A stretch of DNA of 64,000 bases, from NCBI GenBank assembly GCA_947561585.1, contig CANNZV010000273.1:186001-250000 (forward strand), written 5' to 3'. The DNA comes from Caprella mutica. Lineage: Eukaryota; Arthropoda; Malacostraca; Amphipoda; Caprellidae. How positions within the stretch are numbered: the first letter of the stretch is position 1; every line of letters begins with the position of its first letter. A program made the position numbers and the translations under genes. Shown piece by piece: positions 53,768 through 64,000 of the stretch. Below the pieces are notes generated by a model that worked only from the letters and a program-made list of their open reading frames with translations, did no database searches and was not told the origin of the DNA.

Positions 53768-54316
53768 CACTAGCAACATCACTTACAGGAATATTAGCAA
53801 TTTTTGGTGTGAATCAAAATGTGACGCAACAGCTCATGTATTCACCCGAGCTCTAGATTTCCGCATGGTAATAAAATGTTAAAAATAAAGAAAAACAAAA
53901 CACGTTACATTAATTTCATATAAATACGTACTAAGCAATTAAAGCTCGGATTTCAAGCAGCTCCAATCAAGTTTTTAAAGTATAAATCTATATTACAACC
54001 AGACAGAGCCTTTTAGGCACTCTGGGCTTTCCAGATTTGAAAATGCCCAGCGCATTCTCAAGATTATGAAATTCGGTAAATTGCACGGAACATATTCATT
54101 GCTTTTCTAAACAAAAGTAAAATCATAATACTCCGCGATTCATCCGAGTCCATTTTTTATCATAGTAGTGCACTGTAATAACTTTTTGTCTGTTCTTCCA
54201 ATTTTTTTATGGGATCAATTGTCGTGAGCTCAATTGTCTTGTGGCCCAATTGTCGGGGCCCAATATTCCTTTAACATTATGAGGTGATATCCTCATCTGA
54301 CCAAATGGTTTAGCTA
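53768..54316. other. Flank with CAATTGTC units
   Basis: 54205-54265 has three or four CAATTGTC units at 15-16-bp spacing, the style of one foldback end, without a partner end. 54287-54316 is one unit of the 29-bp array found at 58251. Confidence 0.45.
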
Positions 54317-54399
54317 CACAGAGAAAAAAGTTTACTCATATTTAATGGGTCAACAATTTATGCTTTGAATCAATTTAATACGTGAGTTGGTTTGACTAT

Positions 54400-54910
54400 A
54401 TTCATGTTTTCATGTGTGTCAAAACAACTATGACATGTGTGTCACCAAACATAGTTAATTCAAATCATTTTATGGATTGAATCAACTTCCTATGAGAGTT
54501 GGAGTTACATTTTGGGAGTTTGAACAAATGTTAAAACAACTATGACATAGTGTGTTGAAGTAACTCACAAAGATTGTCAATTCAATGTATCTGGTGTATT
54601 AATTAGTTGGCGCTACTTTTTTGAGTTTAGGTGCGAGTTAAATCAACTATGACATAGTGTGTTATAGTAACCCACAAATACTGTTAATCCAGTGTATTCT
54701 GCAGTGTATGAATTAACTTACTATGAGAGTTGGCGCTACTTTTTTGTAAGTTTGGGTTTGAGTTAAAACAACTATGACATAGTGTGATAATGTAACCCAC
54801 AAAGACTGTTAATCTTATTTATCTGGTGTATAAATTAACTTACTATGAGAGTTAGTGCTACTTTTTTTTTAAGTTTATGTGTGAGTTCAATCAAATGAGT
54901 AAGTGGCAAC
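54400..54910. repeat. About 115-bp subterminal tandem repeat, 4-5 diverged copies
   Basis: Recurring blocks AACAACTATGACATAGTGTG, TAACCCACAAAGACTGTTAA and GAGAGTTGGCGCTACTTTTT. Confidence 0.75.
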
Positions 54911-55329
54911 TTATGCTTTCCTCAAAGCTAATTTATTCGCATAACACTTTTCAGTTCAAATCAATTGTTTCAAGTGTCTTACGTGTTGAATGTGAACGCT
55001 CCTCAATACCATTTTAGTTTAAGTGCAAACAATAGCGTTATATGCATTAAATAGTATTATCGCTGCCGATCGATTATTAATTAATTCCATTAATAAATTG
55101 ATAAATGTCTGCCTAAATATTCTAAAATATTGGTGATTGATAGTTTGGTGGCTTTATATAGGTAGTTATTTGAAGAGCTGATTATCAGAATATAACTTTT
55201 ATAATAATAAATTTTGATTACTGCCTTCCAGTTTGTAAACTGATATCCAAACTAATTTTCCTAGATTATTATATGGTAACTTATTTAAGCATCATACCTA
55301 CCTAGCTGTTTTTTTTTCAGTGTCAATAC

Positions 55330-55807
55330 CTTCTACATGGGTACGGTCAAGAGCCCCCCCGGTCAAGAGCCCTCCCGGTCATGAGCCCCCCCCGGTCATG
55401 AGCCCCCCCCCCCCCTCCCTGTTTTTTTTATCCTTATTTACCTAGTAAACAAATGAAGAATTACTTAGATAGAAATAACTGAGAGTTACTAATGTAGTTT
55501 GTTGTATCCGCTAGTTTGTTGTACTGCACACTTCATGATTGTTTAATGATCTGGCAGGGGGGTTTGGTGGCGGCACGCCCCCCGATATACATATATTTTA
55601 TGTCTATTCAGTAATGAACTACAAAAGTGTCAATAAGGATTAAATAGTATAGGTAAATAAGGATTTAAAAACAGGGGGGCTAATGACCGGGAGGGCTCAT
55701 GACCGGGGGGGGGGGGCTCTTGACCGGGGGGGGCTTATGACCTAGGGGGGCTCATGACTGGGGAGGCTCATGACCAGGGGGGCTTATGACCTACACCCCT
55801 TCTACAT
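55330..55807. mobile_element. Mutator-type foldback element 5 with GGTCATGAGCCCCCC arrays
   Basis: A perfect 9-bp duplication CTTCTACAT (55330-55338, 55799-55807). The left array has four units of 15-18 bp (GGTCAAGAGCCCCCCC, GGTCATGAGCCCCCC); the right array has six inverted units with long G runs. Caps GGGTACGGTCA and, reversed, GGGTGTAGGTCA. The interior (55495-55590) matches the interior of element 3 in inverse orientation. Non-autonomous. Confidence 0.8.
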
Positions 55808-55840
55808 AAGCTAGGCAGTTACTGCGCTGTCCTCAGAATA

Positions 55841-55995
55841 GGGTAAGTTCCAAATTATCAGGCGATTTCCAATTTTCGGTCACGTATGAAATATAGTATA
55901 TAGCTACCTAATAAACTAATTAAAAAAGTTAATTTAATATAGTTTTTCTTACGCGACCGAAAATGTGGAGCTGTCCGATATTTCGGAACTTATCC
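55841..55995. mobile_element. MITE family C, complete copy
   Basis: TA-flanked; GGGTAAGTTCCAAATTATCA and right end GATATTTCGGAACTTATCC, inner arm TTTTCGGTCACGTATG. It is 33 bp right of element 5. Confidence 0.75.
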
Positions 55996-56304
55996 TAGTA
56001 TCTTAAGCAAAGTGGTCTGATAATCTATATATTTTAAAACTAGTTGGTGTACCTATAGGTAGGGTTACACAGGTAAATTCGGTTCTTTAATTTCTAATTG
56101 TGACCCTATTAAGAGCACGAGTCTCAAAATCATTCTGAAATTAATTTAGCTATATACTGAATTGTTGAACATCATAATTTAAGCTCAATTTATGATAGGT
56201 TCTATTCATTTCACGAGTGCCTTGAAGTCATGATGGTTATTAATGTTTCTGAGATAAGAGACCGCAGTTAGTTAAAGTGCTGCAATATACCTACTTGACC
56301 CTAG

Positions 56305-57019
56305 TTTTCTATGACTGGGAGAACTCCATCCAGGGAGGTAGTCGGAGGAGAACACCGCCCAGGGATTTAGCAGGGAGAACTCCAACCAGAGGTGAGCCTT
56401 TTTATATAATATACTTTCTTGGTATTTAATTAAAGTCTACATTATGAGTGTATAATGAACAAAATTATGAGGATTAGCTAGAAAAATCCATTGCATTTAT
56501 TAGAGCTAAATTTATACTGCATCTGAAGATTTAATAATAATAATTAGTTATATAAATAATTTACCTATATGAAAGAATTCTCAGTTAATAATTCTTTTCA
56601 TTTCTTTATTAATATATGGTTTTCTATATTTTCTGAATCTACTCTCAGATCTTGATGAAGAATTGATGAAGTAGATCAACGTCATCAACTATCGGAGTCC
56701 TCTTCAATTCCTTTGAATGGTTCAGGAACAATTATGCTAGGTCAAAGTAAGTATTTGAAAATATTAGATGATTTCTAAATATGTATTTGCAATATGATTA
56801 ACTCTTACTTTTTCATATGCTTTTAGGGATTCCAGACAGGAAAAGAATATCGAAGCTGTCGCTATCTCATCACAAAAGGAAAAAGAGTAGGTGATGTTAT
56901 TGATAATGTATATGAACGATACTGTGAATTTTTATTCAATATATATTAATATACGAATCTCTTATTTCAGGAATTGGCAACCTACAGTCGTGAAAGAAAG
57001 TGACGAGAATTCAAATTAA
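56305..57019 (+). CDS. Candidate small spliced gene, C-terminal exons
   Basis: Four blocks with good splice signals: 56305-56391 (ccctag before, gag|gtgagc after), 56649-56746 (ctctcag before, aaa|gtaagt after), 56827-56890 (cttttag before, tag|gtgatg after) and 56971-57019 (atttcag before). The first two both end in phase 1 and both join the third in phase, suggesting alternative exons. Read 56305 to 56827 to 56971, the frame is FYDWENSIQGGSRRRTPPRD continuing to GIPDRKRISKLSLSHHKRKK and ending WQPTVVKESDENSN-stop. It is basic and Ser-rich, with a likely nuclear signal. No start codon is assigned; no family recognised. It lies inside the 3.9-kb element and could belong to it. Confidence 0.42.
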
Positions 57020-57029
57020 ACTTTTAAAT

Positions 57030-57035
57030 AATAAA
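57030..57035 (+). terminator. Poly(A) signal AATAAA
   Basis: Canonical hexamer 11 bases after the TAA of the candidate spliced gene, which supports a real 3' end there. Confidence 0.4.
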
Positions 57036-57654
57036 TCTAAAACTTAAATGTTTATATTTCGTTTTCAATTTGACCTTGGTAATTCTATTAGCATATTTCA
57101 ATATCAGTGCCTATGAGTAAGATGAATTGCACTAAAATATGGTTTAGAAGATAAAGGCTTTATCATTAATTTATTATTCATTAAGTTATAGTACAATTGC
57201 AGCATATCAAAGATTTCTCAACTTTTGTAATCTAGCCTGGTTAATTAATTCATCTAGCCGACCTTTTTATCACTACGTAAAGTTATTTATGTCATCTAAC
57301 TACTTATTTATAAACTGACCTGATGAGATTATTTATTCAATCTAATCTATTAATTTACAACTCATAACCATATATCAATTCATAGGATCGAAAACATTTC
57401 AAAAAGCAAGGATAGGTCTAGGTGATCAATTATTTTTTAAAATTAAAATAGTATGCATATCACAGAAGCAAAAGTAGAAAATAAATGTGAACATGTTAGA
57501 TTTGGTCCTAGAAAATAAATAGTCTAATCTGATTGATACCGGGACCTAACTCGAGATTATAATTTAATAGAGTAAATATAGTGACTGAAAAAGTCTTGTA
57601 AAAAGTCTGGCTACTGCTAACTAGTCCGATATTTCAACCTACACTATAATAGTT
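57036..57654. other. Unannotated part of the 3.9-kb element
   Basis: AT-rich; no gene or structured repeat seen. Confidence 0.35.
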
Positions 57655-57960
57655 AATGTAACCTACACGAGTAGTTGGTATAACCTACACGAGTAGTTGG
57701 TATAACCTAAACAAGCAGTGGGTATAACCTACACGAGTAGTTGATATAACCAACACGAGTAGTTGATATAACCTAACCGAGTAGTTGATATAACCTACAT
57801 GAGTAGTTGATATCACCTATACGAATAGTTAATGTAACCTACACAAGTAGTTGTTATAACCTACACGAGTAGTTGGTATAACTTACACGAGTAGTTGGTA
57901 TAACCTACACGAGTAGTTGGTATAACCTACACGAGTAGTTGGTATAACACATAGGAGTGA
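57655..57960. repeat. 22-bp minisatellite, about 14 diverged copies
   Basis: Unit TATAACCTACACGAGTAGTT plus GG. It lies at the right subterminal region of the 3.9-kb element; diverged relatives (GTAGTTGTTTTAACC) continue to about 58140. Confidence 0.85.
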
Positions 57961-58250
57961 TTGGAGAAACATACACAAGTAGTTGATGTAACCTTGTTCT
58001 GTAGTTGTTTTAACCATTACATATAATTGGTTCAACCATCACGAACAGTTTTGACTATCACAGGTAGTTGTTGTGACCATCGGGAATTAAAAATAATCAA
58101 CTCACATATGTGTTGTTTTAACCAACGTCAATTTAACTCATATTAAATAGTACCTGCAACTCACCACGTAGGTAGGCGCACAGATAAACCATAAAATTTA
58201 GTCAAAACAAATCAAATATGATTTGATTCAACTAATCCTTTCTCTGTGTG

Positions 58251-59035
58251 TATGGTTTCATCTGACCAAATGGTTTAGTTATGGTTTCATCTGACCAAAT
58301 GGTTTGGTTATGGTTTCATCTGGCCAAATGGTTTAGTTATGGTTTCATCTGACCAAATGGTTTGGCTATGGTTTCATCTGACCAAATGGTTTGGTTATGG
58401 TTTCATCTGACCAAATGGTTTGGCTATGGTTTCATCTGACCAAATGGTTTGGCTATGGTTTCATCTGACCAAATGGTTTAGCTATGGTTTCATCTGACCA
58501 AATGGTTTAGCTATGGTTTCATCTGACCAAATGGTTTAGCTATGGTTTCATATGACCATATGGTTTGGTTATGGTTTCATCTGACCAAATGGTTTAGTTA
58601 TGGTTTCATCTTACCAAATGGTTTAGTTATGGTTTCATCTTACCACATGGTTTGGTTATGGTTTCACCTCACCAAATGGTTTAGCTATGGTTTCATCTGA
58701 CCAAATGGTTTGGTTATGGTTTTATCTGACCAAATGATTTAGTTATGGTTTCATCTTACCACATGGTTTGGTTATGGTTTCACCTCACCAAATGGTTTAG
58801 CTATGGTTTCATCTGACCAAATGGTTTAGCTATGGTTTCATATGACCATATGGTTTGGTTATGGTTTCATCTGACCTTACCTATGGTTTCATCTGACCAA
58901 ATGATTTAGTTATGGTTTCATCTTACCACATGGTTTGGTTATGGTTTCACCTGACCACATGGTTTAGTTATGGTTTCATCTGACCAAATGGTTTAGCCAT
59001 GGTTTCATCTGACCACATGGTTTGGTTATCGTTTC
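58251..59035. repeat. 29-bp minisatellite, about 27 copies
   Basis: Unit TATGGTTTCATCTGACCAAA plus TGGTTTAGT, including the dyad ACCAAATGGTTT. One more unit sits at 54287-54316, on the other side of the 3.9-kb insertion. Confidence 0.93.
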
Positions 59036-60100
59036 ATACACTAGGTTTCACGGCGTAATCGAAGGATGTCGCTGAATTGGTACGCAATTCGCGCTCATAC
59101 CCAGGTTGTAAAAGGTGGCTGTTGTAGCTACCTTTTTTTGAGAGACAATACTAATCATTTTTATAAAAGGATTATAAAACAATTACCTAGAATTCTTTAT
59201 ATAAAGATTTAAAAAAATTAAAACAACAATCAAACATTGTATAAAACATATGAACATTAAATATTTTTACTAATTGTTCATATATTAAACCTTATGGATA
59301 GAAGGTTAGTTATTTTGACCCAATGTTGTTAAAATAATCATTTGCCTTCTAACTTTGTCTCAAAAAATAAAATTTACATTTCTAAATATTATTCATTACA
59401 ATAATAAACCCAAATGAAAAAATTTAAACGGACTTTTGAATTTTTTTTAAATTCTTCTTTATATATATAATACCCTCACATTTATTTATTTTTTATATGT
59501 AGGTTTTACCCAAGAATAAAGTGATATGTAAAATAATTAATGAAACAATAATAAATATGTTATAGTCCTGGAAAAAGAGCATATACTAACTTAATTCTAT
59601 TAATGGAAACATTTACTTAATTAGCAGATACACATACTACAATTGGTAATAGACTCATATCATATACGACACAAGTTACAAAATTACTAACATTGTTTAG
59701 ACCATACTAAATATTGATAACTTTAAGTGTTACGTATTACCTCTTTAAACCATATGGTTACCTTGTGGAAACCATTTGGTTACCAAATAGTTACCATGTG
59801 GTTACCATGTATTATACTTTTTGAAATAGGTACGTTTCTTACAAAAATCACAGTTTCTTTAATTTCCTGTTATTTTCAAATCTCACTAATTTCTGGTCGT
59901 GTACCCAGACCAATTTTAAAATATCTACAAGCATTAGAATTAGTAAAGTTTCTTTTTTGAAATTAGTAAGCTGTAAATAAAATGTCACTGTACCGTATAT
60001 TAAATGTGGTTTTACATGGAAATGGAGAAAATTGCATGTGGTTGACATCTGTTATAAGTATGGTATTTGACATGTTGCTATGAATGTTTCATTAATTTAG
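59036..60100. other. Intergenic with CCATNTGGTTACC words
   Basis: 59745-59810 has four AACCATNTGGTTACC-like words. These may be relatives of the 29-bp array. Otherwise AT-rich without a gene. Confidence 0.35.
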
Positions 60101-60114
60101 TTTTATTTTCTATT

Positions 60115-60396
60115 TCAAGATACATTGACATCCTACGTAAGATCAATTACATTGTATCAGATAGAGCATTACTAGTTATATGTAATTCCTTTATTCACTC
60201 TCGCTTGATGTATGCTATAGAATTATTGTGGTATGGCACAGCTAACTATCTAATAAGTAAAATATCTGTTGTTCAAAAGAAATTAGGTACTTTAGTATTT
60301 GAAACTGTATATATAGAAAATTATTTTTCTAATCACTCTCATTCAACTAGAAATGTAGCTAACATTACTTTGCTCATGTTCAATAGATCAAGATAG
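60115..60396 (+). pseudogene. Non-LTR reverse transcriptase fragment (jockey-like C-terminal part)
   Basis: The frame reads RYIDILRKINYIVSDRALLV, then ICNSFIHSRLMYAIELLWYG and VVQKKLGTLVF, the thumb-region pattern (LRKLRxxxP...YxSxIxxxLxY...W) that follows the catalytic domain in jockey-type LINEs. The catalytic core is absent. A TATAAATAAATAAATG tail near 60655 could be the 3' end of the same element. Confidence 0.65.
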
Positions 60397-61032
60397 CAGA
60401 ATAGCATTTATTATACAAGTTGTAATGTGTGGAATAGTTTTAAATATCTTGAAACATTTTACTATTTAGGCATATGTATGAGTTAGGTTTACTTGAAAAC
60501 GAATAATGTATTTTTTTTGTTCCGTTTTTAGACTTCCATTACCATTGCTCAATAAAATATATAGTTTTAACTAGGTTTTCCTTGATATATCTATTGTAAT
60601 TAGACGAGAAATTATCCCATGTTTCACGTCCAAATTTAAGGGAACGTTTTGAGTATAAATAAATAAATGTGGTAAATTGGATATATGGTTGACACCTGTT
60701 ATAATTATATGGTATTTAATATGTCGATATGATGTGATCAATTGAATTTATATACAATTTCTTCCCAATATTGTTTTAAAGATATGGTTTTGAAATGGTA
60801 AAACCACATGTTTCTTATGTGTTCTTGAGATGGTTAAATTAATTTATTTTGCTTTGCATATATTTAATCTGCATTGCCATGTAAACAATTAAACCATGGT
60901 AACCATGTGTTCTAATTTCAACAAAATTATTATTGTTTCTGTATTATATATGTGTATACTTAACTGTTACTATTATTATTTGTTGATTGTAACAAAGAAA
61001 AGTCATTATAAAAAATATCAATATATGTTATA

Positions 61033-61213
61033 GGGTGAATTCTAAGTTATCATACGGTTCCGTATTTTCAAACATATAAGTAAGAAACTATTAAATCTTA
61101 ACATTTTCAACTTTCTGTTTATGTGTAGGTAGGTACCAATTAAAATAACAAGTCAAAATGTAACATTTTCCTTATCGAAAATATGGAACCGTACGATAAC
61201 TAGAAGCTAACCC
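61033..61213. mobile_element. MITE family C, complete copy
   Basis: Left GGGTGAATTCTAAGTTATCA after TA, right ACGATAACTAGAAGCTAACCC; inner arms CGGTTCCGTATTTTC. Confidence 0.7.
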
Positions 61214-61307
61214 TTTTCTAATCAAGTAGCTAAGTTTATTGATATTATTTTGGGATAGTATAAATGTTATTAGTTATATTATTTAATCAATAATTTTAAT
61301 TTTAGTA

Positions 61308-61755
61308 GGGGTTCAACATCTGCTTCGGAACAAAAGGCCATATCGCTGATGTCAAAAGGAAATTAAATACAAGGGACGTCACCTACCACCATCAGTGATC
61401 AAGCCCATGAACGCAGAAAAGCTACTCCGTGACTGCAGTCACTTACCAAGGAATGTGAAGAACAGGGACTCAAGCGCCAATGGCTGAACTCACGGATGGA
61501 AGAGGAAAATGAAGAGGTGATAGTAAATGTAGCCTACGAGTCAACCTAACACAAAATCTAAGACCTCTTAGTTGAAGAGCATAACCCTAGCGCTATCCTC
61601 TAAAACTGCAAGTACCGTTAAAAAAATTATAAACATGGTAAAAATGAAAATGCAAACAATACATAATCCAAATTACAACAGTTTGGGGCCCAACGGAAGC
61701 CACCCCCTTCTCTTCCATTCACCACAGACAGCTTCAGGATAGAGCCCCTGGGTAC
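61308..61755. repeat. Dispersed repeat, copy 3
   Basis: Closely matches 46838-47330 along its length, with a small internal deletion after GGGACGTCACC. It ends CAGGATAGAGCCCCTGGG like copy 1. Confidence 0.75.
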
Positions 61756-61821
61756 ATATTATTTAATGAATATTAATAGTTTCTAAATTAAAATAGTACC
61801 TTATTTCAATTATTAATCCAT

Positions 61822-64000
61822 GTATTATTATATGACACAATAATATGTGTGTAGTTATGACACAATATAATATGTGTGTAGATATGACACAATATAATAT
61901 GTGTAGATATGACACAATATAATATGTGTGTAGATAGACACAATATAACATGTGTAGATATGACACAATATAATATGTGTAGATATGACACAATATAATA
62001 TGTGTGTAGATATGACACAATAATATGTGTGTAGATATGACACAATAATATGTGTGTAAATATGACACAATATAATATGTGTGTAGATATGACACAATAT
62101 AATATGTGTAGATATGACACAATATAATATGTGTGTAGATATGACACAATATAATATGTGTGTAGATATGACACAATATAATATGTGTGTAGATATGATA
62201 CAATATAATATGTGTGTAGATATGACACAATATAACATGTGTAGATATGACACAATATAATATGTGTAGATATGACACAATATAATATGTGTGTAGATAT
62301 GACACAATAATATGTGTGTAGATATGACACACTATAATATGTGTGTAGATATGACACAATATAATATGTGTGTAGATATGACACAATAATATGTGTGTAG
62401 AGATGACACAATAATATGTGTGTAGATATGACACACTATAATATGTGTGTAGATATGACACAATATAATATGTGTGTAGATATGACACAATAATATGTGT
62501 GTAGTTATGACACAATATAATATGTGTGTAGATATGACACAATATAATATGTGTAGATATGACACAATATAATATGTGTGTAGATATGACACAATATAAC
62601 ATGTGTAGATATGACACAATATAATATGTGTAGATATGACACAATATAATATGTGTGTAGATATGACACAATATAACATGTGTAGATATGACACAATACA
62701 ATATGTGTGTAGATATGACACAATATAATATGTGTGTAGATATGACACAATATAACATGTGTAGATATGACACAATATAATATGTGTAGATATGACACAA
62801 TATAATATGTGTAGATATGACACAATATAACATGTGTAGATATGACACAATATAATATGTGTAGATATGACACAATATAATATGTGTGTAGATATGACAC
62901 AATATAACATGTGTAGATATGACACAATACAATATGTGTGTAGATATGATACAATATAATATGTGTGTAGATATGACACAATATAACATGTGTAGATATG
63001 ACACAATATAATATGTGTAGATATGACACAATATAATATGTGTGTAGATATGACACAATAATATGTGTGTAGATATGACACACTAATATGTGTGTAAATA
63101 TGACACAATATAATATGTGTGTAGATATGACACAATATAATATGTGTAGATATGACACAATATAATATGTGTGTAGATATGACACAATATAACATGTGTA
63201 GATATGACACAATATAATATGTGTAGATATGACACAATATAATATGTGTGTAGATATGATACAATATAATATGTGTGTAGATATGACACAATATAATATG
63301 TGTAGATATGACACAATATAATATGTGTAGATATGACACAATATAATATGTGTAGATATGACACAATATAATATGTGTAGATATGACACAATATAATATG
63401 TGTAGATATGACACAATATAATATGTGTAGATATGACACAATATAATATGTGTGTAGATATGACACAATATAATATGTGTAGATATGACACAATATAATA
63501 TGTGTGTAGATATGACACAATATAACATGTGTAGATATGACACAATATAATATGTGTAGATATGACACAATATAATATGTGTGTAGATATGATACAATAT
63601 AATATGTGTGTAGATATGACACACTATAATATGTGTGTAGATATGACACAATATAATATGTGTGTAGATATGACACAATATAATATGTGTAGATATGACA
63701 CAATATAATATGTGTGTAGATATGACACAATAATATGTGTGTAGATATGGCACAATATAATATGTGTGTAGATATGACACAATAATATGCGTGTAGAGAT
63801 GACACAATATAATATGTGTGTAGATATGACACAATATAATATGTGTGTAGATATGACACAATATAATATGTATGTAGATATGACACAATATCATATGTGT
63901 GTAGATATGACACAATAATATGTGTGTAGATATGACACAATATAATATGTGTGTAGATATGGCACAATATAATATGTGTGTAGATATGACACAATAATAT
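61822..64000. repeat. 23/25/27-bp minisatellite, about 85 copies, running off the window
   Basis: Unit ATGACACAATATAATATGTG plus TGTAGAT (27 bp). Copies lacking GT or AT are 25 bp and some lack both. Short indels of 2 bp break the frame, so open frames on the minus strand switch among three registers. The end lies beyond 64000. Confidence 0.96.

Larger units (their letters stand above)
52309..54100. mobile_element. Composite 1.8-kb inverted-repeat element enclosing two foldback elements
   Basis: Left arm (about 52316-52425) TTCCGTACAATTTACCGAAT with later GCCCAGAGTG; the right arm (about 54005-54095) is its diverged complement. Elements 2 (52446-53302) and 3 (53324-53758) lie between. It could be an older transposon with later insertions. 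Confidence 0.55.
54315..58252. mobile_element. 3.9-kb TA-flanked element with CACAGAGAAA ends and subterminal repeats
   Basis: Left terminus CACAGAGAAAAAAG at 54317, right terminus CTTTCTCTGTGTG at 58250, TA on both sides (54315-54316, 58251-58252). Joining the flanks through one TA restores a 29-bp array unit (GGTTTAGC-TA-TGGTTTC), so the insertion site is reconstructed from the sequence. Subterminal repeats: about 115-bp repeats with ACAACTATGACATAGTGTG at 54400-54910, and a 22-bp array at 57655-57960. Inside are foldback element 5, a family C MITE and a candidate spliced gene. The type is uncertain; CAC ends with a 2-bp target and subterminal repeats would suit a CACTA-like element, but no transposase was recognised. 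Confidence 0.65.

Noticed and set aside
56649..57019. Alternative frame VLFNSFEWFRNNYARSK across the candidate small gene
   Set aside because: Also open across two joins, but it needs the weaker donor aga|gtaggt at 56885-56890; the frame using tag|gtgatg is preferred. Not excluded.
61763..63994. Long overlapping minus-strand frames rich in Cys, His, Ile and Tyr
   Set aside because: They are the translation of a 25/27-bp minisatellite in shifting registers, not a gene.
1..64000. tRNA, rRNA or snRNA genes
   Set aside because: No cloverleaf with A and B boxes and no rRNA-like segment was found by eye; weak or pseudogene copies could be missed.

Overview
The window is animal nuclear DNA: AT-rich, with many short exons bounded by GT-AG introns, non-LTR and LTR retrotransposon remnants, many short terminal-inverted-repeat elements, and an extreme load of minisatellites. 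An invertebrate, possibly an arthropod, is the best guess. The guess rests on a BEL/Pao element, a mariner-type transposase remnant, and a 1.3 kb-codon cytokine receptor with a Domeless/gp130-like layout. Nothing in the window settles the species.

Layout. 1-1876: 3' end of a broken BEL/Pao retrotransposon (integrase core, C-terminal domain, then an LTR with 193-bp inverted arms). 1930-3008: a Mutator-type foldback element with a 9-bp target duplication. 4645-23131: the one clear host gene, a class I cytokine receptor in 21 exons on the + strand. All splice phases agree and the total is 3909 nt (1302 codons plus stop). Its introns hold MITEs of several families and three minisatellites; two of these touch splice sites. 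23.6-41 kb: gene-poor DNA dominated by tandem arrays with unit lengths of about 11 to 71 bp. One, a 32-bp array, is split by a 5'-truncated CR1-like LINE carrying a nonsense codon. 41.5-44.3 kb: about 62 copies of a 39-bp unit that derives from the terminal repeat of a MITE whose other end survives at 44.23 kb. 44.5-52 kb: MITEs, a 52-bp array and two decayed mariner-type copies in opposite orientation. 52.3-59 kb: nested elements, including two Mutator-type foldback elements with perfect 9-bp duplications, and a 3.9-kb TA-flanked element inserted into a 29-bp array. That 3.9-kb element carries a candidate small spliced gene. 59-64 kb: LINE fragments, a dispersed repeat, and a 25/27-bp array that runs off the window end.

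The receptor has a signal peptide, an Ig-like module, a cytokine-binding module (four-cysteine domain plus a domain with a degenerate WSxWS), further fibronectin III domains, one transmembrane helix, a Box1-like segment, and a tail with about ten tyrosine motifs plus a DSGxxS degron-like site. This is the expected build of a JAK/STAT receptor.

The most unusual signal is a group of foldback elements. Their ends are short arrays of 15-17-bp units built on a small palindrome. The unit sequence differs from element to element, while the end caps, the 9-bp duplications and, in one pair, the interior are shared. Several minisatellites in the window can be traced to transposon ends. Roughly a quarter of the window is tandem repeat by my count of array spans.
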